DNA of 64,000 nt from the NCBI GenBank assembly GCA_033675265.1, contig JAUJYZ010000591.1:181001-245000 (forward strand), given 5' to 3'. The translations under genes were made by a program, and so were the position numbers. The notes under the pieces were generated by a model. It saw only the letters and a list, made by a program, of their open reading frames with translations. It ran no database searches and had not been told where the DNA came from. This document shows positions 54,733-64,000 of this stretch, in pieces. The DNA comes from Actinostola sp. cb2023 (lineage: Eukaryota > Cnidaria > Anthozoa > Actiniaria > Actinostolidae). Position 1 is the first letter of the stretch. The number at the start of each line of letters is the position of its first letter.

Positions 54733-57700
54733 TTATTCGCTTTGTACCTCTGTAAGACTGGGTTCTAGTTTCCAGGTTCCTTTAATGTCTCCCGGATTCA
54801 TCAACATAGCGACCCCGCTCAGTGTTAAATCTTCTGGTTCATCAGAAGCTTTTAAAGGGATCGTGAAAGAACATGTCTGGCGTGACTAAAGATAAAGGGA
54901 AAATAGTTGGAGTGTAAGTAAGTGAGACAAACCCAATATTTGTAGAACGTTTACCTTATAGTACAATATTTAAGTGTTCTTCCAGGGGGCGGACGGTACG
55001 CCCTCTACCCCCTCCCTCCATCAGTTCTACGGGTATTTAAAGCTGCACTGAGCTACACAGATTAGAGGGAAGTCGAAACAAGGACATGAGGTCATGAAGA
55101 ATCGGGGATACCTCTCGCTTAGAAGGCCGCGCACTAACCAACTAAGCCATCCTTGCTCTTTCTAAGAACCTTTGGAAAGGTATTTTGTTTTTTTCGCCCC
55201 CTTTCCCTTTGCCCTACCCCTCCCTCAGCTGAGGATGTTCCCTTACCCTTGTCATATAGACAGGACAGTTGTATAATGGCAGTGTCGTGTCGTCACTGGT
55301 AGGCTGCTCCAAGTCAGAGTACAAGACAGGGCGAACCATCATGTCAGGCAAAGCACTGAAACCATTTCTGTAAAAACACACAAGGTTAGGTTACCGCGTG
55401 AAGACACGAAAGAGTTATTCAACGGGTTATTGAGCCTAACACTGAGTAAACGGATATTTTGTCAAGGAGTACAGTCTAAACAACTGGAGTATTGGTGGAT
55501 AAGGTAAAATACATACGAGATTAGTTTCAGGCTTTCATTTTGCAGTTCAAACACAGCGCCTTCCAAACACATGCCCGTCAGTACTATCCCATCATCCTCT
55601 TCGGTTGCATTGTCACGTGGTGTGGATTTTTGTTGTAAATACAACATTGAAGAGAAACCTTAAAACAACGATATGGATATGAAGAACGCACTGGTGTAAC
55701 GCAATGTCACGCAAAGTAAAGCACTGGTGTAACGCAACGTCACGCAAAGAAAAAGCACTGGTGTGTCACGCAAAGGTAAAGTGTGCACGCAACGTCACGC
55801 AAAGAAAAGCACTGGTGTAACGCAATGTCACGCAAAGGTAAAGCACTGGCGAACGTAACGCAACGTCACGCTAGCAAGATAAAGTACTGGCACGCAGTCA
55901 CGCAGGGTAAAGCACTGGTGTAACGCAATGTCACGCAAAGATAACGCTCTGGTGTAACGCAACGTCACGCAAAATCACCGGTGGAGCGTGACTTGATGCA
56001 AAGCTCACTCAAATACACTAGAATATCACCGATTTGCTAGAAATAATCACTGAAATTACCTCGTTCACGCTACAACCAGACATAGCAGACTTTTCGTGTT
56101 TCAATGAAGTAATAACAGCACCAGGATAGGCGAGGCCACCAAGCCAGATCGACTTTAGTCTTCCTCGACCAAGGACTGGGTCCGAGTTTGCCTTAGGAAC
56201 CAAGCCTTCTTTGATCCAGGTGGTCAGCTGTATGTGCCTCGACTGAAAATCTGACACCGAAAATCAATGAAAATGAAGGGATTAATGAAAAGTCACTCGA
56301 GAGATTCTAGAGTTGTTTTCGTATGAGTGGGAAGTAGTTACGGTTCATGTCGTGCCGTGATCGTGCCGTGTCCAAGCATTCTGATTGGTTGAGCAATGAT
56401 TTTGCGCGCTGTGAATAGAATGTCCTCGATTCCGTACCGTGACCGTAACTAATAATAATAAATAATAATAAACTTTATTTTACAAGGGAAAAAACATATT
56501 ACAGCTTGAGCTGAAAAACTTATGGCCCTTCTAATCTAAAAATATAAATATAACCTTAAAAAAAATATATATAAATATCGCCGTGCCGTAGGTTTCCCAC
56601 TCAAACGAAAACAACACTATGGTGTTTATGTATACAGTACTCACCGTCCAACCATGCCGATAGAGAGTGAGGAGAGGGCTGCCCATTGGGGTGTAGCCAA
56701 GAGAGTGGGACCTGCTCGTTTTGAAGGCTGTACACCATATCGTTTAAATATGAAGGAATGGCTGCCAATCCCGCGAGAACACATCGTTCGAGGATTTGGA
56801 GTTGGTGACGTACGTAATACAGTTGACAGTTGAACCACTCACATTCCTGACGATATGAATAATGTTCGATCACTAAATACTACTTCTAACGTACTCGCAA
56901 CTATTATACTCACATTCCTGACGATATGAATAATGTTCGATCACTAAATACTACTTCTAACGTACTCGCAACTATTATATACTCACATTCCTGACGATAT
57001 GAATAATGTTCGATCACTAAATACTACTTCTAACGTACTCGCAACTATTATACTCACATTCCTGACGATATGAATAATGTTCGATCACTAAATACTACTT
57101 CTAACGTACTCGCAACTATTATACTCACATTCCTGACGATATGAATAATGTTCGATCACTAAATACTACTTGTAACGTACGCGCAACTATTATACTCACA
57201 TTCCTGACGATATGAATAATGTTCGATCACTAAATACTACTTCTAACGTACTCGCAACTATTATACTCACATTCCTGACGATATGAATAATGTTCGATCA
57301 CTAAATACTACTTCTAACGTACGCGCAACTATTATACTCACATTCCTGACGATATGAATAATGTTCGATCACTAAATACTACTTCTAACGTACGCGCAAC
57401 TATTATACTCACATTCCTGACGATATGAATAATGTTCGATCACTAAATACTACTTCTAACGTACGCGCAACTATTATACTCACATTCCTGACGATATGAA
57501 TAATGTTCGATCACTAAATACTACTTCTAACGTACTCGCAACTATTATACTCACATTCCTGACGAAATGAATAATGTTCGATCACTAAATACTACTTCTA
57601 ACGTACTCGCAACTATTATACTCACATTCCTGACGATATGAATAATGTTCGATCACTAAATACTACTTCTAACGTACTCGCAACTATTATACTCACATTC

Positions 57701-60700
57701 CTGACGATATGAATAATGTTCGATCACTAAATACTACTTCTAACGTACTCGCAACTATTATACTCACATTCCTGACGATATGAATAATGTTCGATCACTA
57801 AATACTACTTCTAACGTACGCGCAACTATTATACTCACATTCCTGACGAAATGAATAATGTTCGATCACTAAATACTACTTCTAACGTACGCGCAACTAT
57901 TATACTCACATTCCTGACGATATGAATAATGTTCGATCACTAAATACTACTTCTAACGTACTCGCAACTATTATACTCACATTCCTGACGATATGAATAA
58001 TGTTCGATCACTAAATACTACTTCTAACGTACTCGCAACTATTATACTCACATTCCTGACGATATGAATAATGTTCGATCACTAAATACTACTTCTAACG
58101 TACGCGCAACTATTATACTCACATTCCTGACGATATGAATAATGTTCGATCACTAAATACTACTTCTAACGTACTCGCAACTATTATACTCACATTCCTG
58201 ACGATATGAATAATGTTCGATCACTAAATACTACTTCTAACGTACTCGCAACTATTATACTCACATTCCTGACGATATGAATAATGTTCGATCACTAAAT
58301 ACTACTTCTAACGTACTCGCAACTATTATACTCACATTCCTGACGATATGAATAATGTTCGATCACTAAATACTACTTCTAACGTACTCGCAACTATTAT
58401 ACTCACATTCCTGACGATATGAATAATGTTCGATCACTAAATACTACTTGTAACGTACGCGCAACTATTATACTCACATTCCTGACGATATGAATAATGT
58501 TCGATCACTAAATACTACTTCTAACGTACTCGCAACTATTATACTCACATTCCTGACGATATGAATAATGTTCGATCACTAAATACTACTTCTAACGTAC
58601 GCGCAACTACTATTATACTCACATTCCTGACGATATGAATAATGTTCGATCACTAAATACTACTTCTAACGTACTCGCAACTATTATACTCACATTCCTG
58701 ACGATATGAATAATGTTCGATCACTAAATACTACTTCTAACGTACTCGCAACTATTATACTCACATTCCTGACGAAATGAATAATGTTCGATCACTAAAT
58801 ACTACTTCTAACGTACGCGCAACTATTATACTCACATTCCTGACGATATGAATAATGTTCGATCACTAAATACTACTTCTAACGTACGCGCAACTATTAT
58901 ACTCACATTCCTGACGATATGAATAATGTTCGATCACTAAATACTACTTGTAACGTACTCGCAACTATTATACTCACATTCCTGACGATATGAATAATGT
59001 TCGATCACTAAATACTACTTCTAACGTACGCGCAACTATTATACTCACATTCCTGACGATATGAATAATGTTCGATCACTAAATACTACTTCTAACGTAC
59101 TCGCAACTATTATACTCACATTCCTGACGATATGAATAATGTTCGATCACTAAATACTACTTCTAACGTACGCGCAACTATTATACTCACATTCCTGACG
59201 ATATGAATAATGTTCGATCACTAAATACTACTTCTAACGTACGCGCAACTATTATACTCACATTCCTGACGATATGAATAATGTTCGATCACTAAATACT
59301 ACTTCTAACGTACTCGCAACTATTATACTCACATTCCTGACGATATGAATAATGTTCGATCACTAAATACTACTTCTAACGTACTCGCAACTATTATACT
59401 CACATTCCTGACGATATGAATAATGTTCGATCACTAAATACTACTTCTAACGTACGCGCAACTATTATACTCACATTCCTGACGATATGAATAATGTTCG
59501 ATCACTAAATACTACTTCTAACGTACGCGCAACTATTATACTCACATTCCTGACGATATGAATAATGTTCGATCACTAAATACTACTTCTAACGTACGCG
59601 CAACTATTATATCCACTTCCGTTCTCGGTAGAGTAGATGTAGATTGCACTACTTCAACACATAATAAACAGCTGCTAGTTCCATGAAAAGTAGGCAGCTC
59701 GGAGTCAAAGTGGTCATTTATAGACCCCTTGTACGTATCAACTTGCCAGTTAACGTTTCAGGAACAGCACGCGCACACTTATTAGTCTCACCTTCTGAAG
59801 CACGTATCCCATACTCTCTGACAGTCGTTCACTTCCCACACTACTCACGCTGCTGATCTCTGAGTACAGCGAGAGTGCGCGTAGCTGCGACAACACTCGG
59901 GGCATGAGCTGGTTAAAGGGAACAACCTCTTCGGTCTCGTATTTTAGAAGGTTAGGAAGTTTGTCGAGGCAGAGATCTATGGCTTCACGAACGGCAGACA
60001 TCTTGATTAGTTGACCACTTGATAAATGTACAACTGGTTGGGATCCCTGTGCTGTTTGTGAAATACTTGGAAGAAGCAGCGTGGTGAGCTGCTGGAAGTA
60101 GTGTTCCGCACTGAAGAAAAAATACAAAGAAATGTTATATCAGTTCTTTGCTCGTCGTATTGCGCATCATCCCAAATAAGGAATTTTGATACCAAATAAG
60201 GAATTTTGATACCAAATAAGGAATTTTGATACCAAATAAGGAATTTTGATACCAAATAAGAAATTTTGATACCAAATAAGAAATTTTGATACCAAATAAG
60301 GAATTTTGATACCAAATAAGGAATTTTGATACCAAATAAGGAATTTTGATACCAAATAAGGAATTTTGATACCAAATAAGGAATTTTGATACCAAATAAG
60401 GAATTTTGATACCAAATAAGGAATTTTGATACCAAATAAGGAATTGTGATACCAAATAAAGAATTTTGATACCAAATATGGAATGTTGATACCAAATAAG
60501 GAATTGGACGGAAGCTTCCGTTAAAGAAAGGTTGTACAAAAATAATTTTGTCTACTGATCCAGTACACAAATGCCAACTCATGGGGGAGGGGGGAGGGTA
60601 AATTGTTTTGTCCACTAGACAGCAAAGTAGTATAAGGGTTATACCTTGATTCACCACGTTCCCTCTGTACGCTGTATTGTAACGATAAAGCCACTACAGT

Positions 60701-61666
60701 GTCAGCTGTCCAGTTTTCGTCGCTAGTTTTCTCAATAAACCATTGTGTATAATCGTCTGGTTCCACGTTGATGGGTGGTAACGGTACTTTAATAGGACCA
60801 AGATCGATTGAAGATGCTTTAGTTTGGAAGATCTTATTGGATAAGGTAGCCATGTACCTTTGGTCCCATTGGTCAACCACTTTACCCGCATACACAGCCT
60901 GAAAGATGAATGACACGAGTGTACTGTAAAGAACATTTTTAATTAGAATAGTAGGGGAAATAACTGATACATTAACAACATTGTAATAGCAAGATTGACC
61001 AAGCGTAATGCGACGTAAAAAGGATGGCACGCAAAAATAAACACACTCGAGTAGCGTCAGGAGGTACCTCCCTCTTTCATGAACTGTTGACGCCGACGAC
61101 GCGCGGACACAGACGAACCGAATCACGCCATGGTCATTTTGTTGACTTTACTTCCAGTACATATCATATAACTACCCCAAAGTACTAAAATAAATCCGCA
61201 GTATACTAGATATACTTAGCGAATATGAGTTGGCCAGACTGACCTGTGACAACCTCTCAGCATTCACCGTAGTTTTGCCATCCTGTTCTTTAGAGAAGGC
61301 TTTCTCAGTCACAAGATCAATACCACTAAACACATCACTCATGCTAAATGGGTAGTGACCGCTGAGAGCACGGGTTCCATATTGCTGGCGCAGGATCAGT
61401 ATACTGTGTAAGACACACAGACCAAAGACGGCCGTACGTATGGGGAGAGATTGCTCACGGACTGTATTCCAGTATGCGGCAGGCACCGACTGTAGAGAAT
61501 AGAAAGAGTTGGTCAGCGGAAAACTTTTACAAATCCGTATGTATTCATCATCATCATCGTCATCATCATCAACACCATCATCAGCATCATCGTCGTCATC
61601 ATCATCGTCATCATCATCATCGTCATCATCATCAACACCATCATCATCATCATCATCGTCGTCAAC

Positions 61667-61697
<31 letters not shown>

Positions 61698-63665
61698 CCG
61701 TCATCATCATCATCATCGTCATCATCATCATCACCGTCATCATCATCATCGTCGTCATCATCATCGTCATCGTCATCATCGTCATCATCATCATCAACAT
61801 CATTACATCAACCACCATACCTGCAAGGTCTGAACTATTGTATCTTTCAAGTCCATTTCCTCTACCGACAGACACTGATATCGGTCTTGTCGTTGGACCA
61901 CGTCCCAAGCCAACTGGTGCGAGAATAACAGCAAGATCTCAGGAAGATGAGAACTGGGCTCTGACAACAGAAACAATCGCCACTGGGACTGTGCTATAGG
62001 TGCTGTAGGTATAGAAATAGTAATATTAACATATATTCCATGCTTACTAACGGCAAGCTTCGTGTTCTACGAGTTATGACATCATATACAACACGATCCT
62101 TGGACGTTGTATAAATAACAACAAATCCGAATAACCAACTATACTAACAAGTGACCATCAAACACACAAATAACGGGAAGGGAAGAACAGAACCAGTGAA
62201 TGGATGGATGAATGAACGAATGAATAAAGTATTGGATGGATGGAAACTAATGAATGAATACAGTAAAACCCCGTTAACTCGAACTCCCTGCTAACTCGAA
62301 CCGTTTCCCTTGGGAGTTCGAGTTAGCGGGGTTCTATGCAGGAGGATCGAGAAGACTGTCCCTCGTTACTGACCTTGTAAGTGGAGGCGTAGTAGTCTGT
62401 TATACAGCTGATTCAACCAATCACTGGACGCCAACTGGAGGTTGTCAATCACCAACCAACAATCATTCGTTACTGCATTCGCTAGGGCAACGTCAATCAA
62501 ACCGTCCTCGACTTGACCGACTGATACATGTCTGCATGAGATATTCTGGGACTAAGACAACATAAGTTTAGTGAAACAGTCAACTCGCGCCTTGCGGGTA
62601 TCCCGTGTTGGTTGGCGGGACAGCTTAGGTTACAGAGTTCACTGAAAATGAACCGCGCTATTGCGGGCTCTCGTTAGTATAGTACGGACACCAAATATAG
62701 ACACGAGTGTGTATGGAAAACCTCTCTGAGCGTCGACCTCTGGTTAAACGACCGCCTCTTCGGTTTTTTTAACAACTTTTATTGGATGGTAAAATCGTTA
62801 AACGACCACCCCCTAGTAAAACGACCACCCCCTAGTAAAACGACCACCCCCTAGTAAAACGACCACCCCCTAGTAAAACAACCGCCCCCTAGTAAAACGA
62901 CCACCCCCTAGTAAAACGACCCCCCCCTAGTAAAACGACCACCCCCTAGTTAAACGACCACCCCCTAGTAAAACGACCACCCCCTAGTAAAACGACCACC
63001 CCCTAGTAAAACGACCACCCCCTAGTAAAACGATCACCCCCTAGTAAAACGACCATCGCCTATTCTTCTTATCAAGAGTAAGTATTACAGGCCGTCTACA
63101 TCAGCTGATAAAAGTCAATACATACAGCTTGTTTGATGGTTTGACAGATAATACGCGCGGATATTTTACGAGTTGCATAGTATTTTTCTGTTTCTTTGTT
63201 TCCTCATGAAGTTTTTGAGCCATTTTTGCTATGTTTTTCGTGCGCGCGCGCGCGAGCTACTGTGTAATACTCTGGCATATTTTGCGTGTTTTCTTGCCCT
63301 TATTTGGTAAAATGACGCACGAGTGGAATAATAAATTTCATTACATCCTCTCAAATGGTGGTCAAACCCTTCATGTTCAATCCAGCGGAGTGTATTCTAT
63401 TGAAACCCTGCAATTCAACTGATACAATTCCTCACAGGACTAGACTACTGTAGTCAAGCTGTGTTTTCTCACCTCTGCTAGCTTCTGGATAGCTTGGATT
63501 GGTGTAACAGTAAAAGTTTGTTTTAGTGAATTTTGCTGAGGCTTTAGGATGAATACAGGAACAGAGTGAGGAATGCTGGCTATGACATCACTAAAGGATG
63601 GTGGAGTGGTCTCGATCAGTTGGCTGAGGGACTGGATGACTGTAACTCGCATTGTTGTCATGAAT
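54733..63665 (-). CDS. Dynein heavy chain, C-terminal part (divergent, continues past the window)
   Basis: Eleven exons: 63473-63665, 62374-62545, 61821-62002, 61244-61489, 60645-60898, 59792-60110, 56645-56846, 56060-56250, 55517-55658, 55247-55367 and 54733-54885 (stop), about 725 aa. They follow the order of a dynein motor end: PVFILKP (as in PLIFVLSPG), RHVSVGQ, WLVIDNLQLA, QWRLFLLSEPS, an IPFR-like PIRTAVFGLCVLHSILI, YAGKVVDQWDQRYM (as in YGGRVTD.WD.R), QVPLSWL..G..SPHSLSAW, SIWLGGLAYPGAVITS, GMCLEGA and YNCPVYMTR. The AAA6 GxGQGxxA motif is reduced to VGQVEDG, so this is a divergent chain; DNHD1 is one candidate, but I cannot assign it. The acceptor phase of 55517-55658 is off by one base. 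Its intron 6 is a satellite repeating the exon's own splice acceptor. Confidence 0.86.
54990..55165 (-). mobile_element. tRNA-derived SINE, second family
   Basis: On the minus strand, GGATGGCTTAGTTGGTTAGTGCG is a classic tRNA A-box head. The body CCTCATGTCCTTGTTTCGAC and an end rich in GGAGGG follow. It lies between the last two dynein exons. Confidence 0.7.
55685..55985. repeat. Degenerate 30-35 bp tandem repeat
   Basis: Variants of AAAGCACTGGTGTAACGCAA and CGTCACGCAAAG repeat about nine times in a dynein intron. Confidence 0.85.
56838..59612. repeat. 71-bp satellite spanning a dynein splice acceptor
   Basis: About 39 copies of ACTCACATTCCTGACGATAT + GAATAATGTTCGATCACTAA + ATACTACTTCTAACGTACTC + GCAACTATTAT. 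On the minus (coding) strand each unit reads CATATCGTCAG|GAATGTGAG; in the copy next to the gene this is the real acceptor and first 9 bases of exon 56645-56846. Variation is almost limited to ACTCGC / ACGCGC, GATATG / GAAATG and CTTCTA / CTTGTA. Confidence 0.95.
60170..60512. repeat. 20-bp minisatellite, dynein intron
   Basis: Seventeen copies of CCAAATAAGGAATTTTGATA with rare A/G or T/G changes. On the minus strand it is related to the three-copy repeat at 49195-49263. Confidence 0.96.
61540..61808. repeat. (CAT)n microsatellite
   Basis: CATCATCGT repeats in a dynein intron. The long His, Ser and Met open frames here are artefacts. Confidence 0.97.
62262..62342. mobile_element. Short pogo/Tigger-like MITE
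   Basis: CAGTAAAACCCCGTTAACTC at the left is inverted at the right as GAGTTAGCGGGGTTCTA, with a second inverted pair (ACTCGAACTCCC / GGGAGTTCGAGT). CAGTNNAACCCCG-type ends are typical of pogo-like elements. It lies in a dynein intron. Confidence 0.72.
62785..63060. repeat. 20-bp minisatellite, dynein intron
   Basis: About 13 copies of CCCCCTAGTAAAACGACCAC. The preceding CTGGTTAAACGACCGCCTC is a diverged relative. Confidence 0.95.
63061..63472. other. Dynein intron, nothing recognised
   Basis: Unique AT-rich sequence with a short (CG)n run at 63240-63254. No further exon is evident. Confidence 0.5.
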
Positions 63666-64000
63666 CTAGTAAAAATATAGCACATTATATCAACGAATAA
63701 CGCATCGTTAAAGTGCATATGAAATGAAAATTTTTATTGGCCTCAATTATGCAGATTATTGGTAGTATCAAAGAAAACATAATCAATTTTCTGTGAAATG
63801 ATTGCTTTGAAAGATATTTTCGAAAAATACATCAGCTGTTATGACGTCACTTTGTTTGAAGAGCCTCAAAAATAACCAAAATAGTCATACTTTTGTCCGT
63901 AAGACAAAAACATAAACAGGTAAAGCTTCTAACTTTTTGGGTGTTTAAAGTATTATATCTGTACTTTTAATCTACTTCAAATTGTTTGTTGTTCTTTTCG
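63666..64000 (-). other. Dynein intron reaching the window edge
   Basis: Upstream of the acceptor at 63666-63667 no coding similarity is visible. The exon beyond the edge should end in phase 2. Confidence 0.5.

Noticed and set aside
60007..60657. A 216-codon open frame with FLIWYQNSLFGIKIPYLVSK repeats
   Set aside because: Produced by the 20-bp intronic minisatellite; it only overlaps the true dynein exon in the wrong frame.

Overview
The window is animal nuclear DNA, not bacterial or viral. Genes are split by GT-AG introns, intergenic gaps run to kilobases, and microsatellites, minisatellites, foldback (MITE-like) elements, tRNA-derived SINEs and a Penelope-like retroelement are dense. Protein similarity and repeat types fit a marine invertebrate. 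An anthozoan cnidarian (coral or anemone) is my best guess, from remembered family resemblance only.

Layout. 307-5424 (+): complete seven-exon arylsulfatase B-type sulfatase, with its introns packed with hairpin elements; the end of its last exon is tandemly repeated downstream (5425-6000). 6706-10410 (-): five-exon double-FYVE (Vac1/rabenosyn-like) endosomal protein with two single-base frame breaks. 10635-13145: 183-bp satellite. 13465-14135: near-perfect 670-bp palindrome. 14.1-24.6 kb: gene-poor, with microsatellites and a foldback element filled with a 43-50 bp tandem repeat. 24595-29273 (+) and 38129-53658 (+): two tandem paralogues of a membrane-anchored DUF885-type protein (putative zincin-like peptidase). 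Exon structure is conserved, but the second copy is swollen to 15.5 kb by arrays in its introns. Between them (32.2-37.1 kb) lies a Penelope-like element present as two head-to-head copies, each ending in an apparently complete type I hammerhead ribozyme; one copy is split by two nested DNA transposons. 54733-63665 (-, continuing off the right edge): C-terminal part of a divergent dynein heavy chain, convergent with the second DUF885 gene.

The most unusual pattern is that two unrelated satellite arrays straddle exon-intron boundaries. The 93-bp array (44.2-48.6 kb) repeats the 5' splice donor of DUF885 copy 2 about 48 times. The 71-bp array (56.8-59.6 kb) repeats the 3' splice acceptor of a dynein exon about 39 times. 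A third case, the sulfatase's last exon, is repeated six times across its stop codon. Tandem amplification here seems to start at gene boundaries and carry splice or stop signals with it.

Five apparent frame breaks, each a single base, occur in three genes whose downstream protein sequence is otherwise well conserved. Residual assembly indels are the simplest explanation, but decay cannot be excluded from sequence alone.
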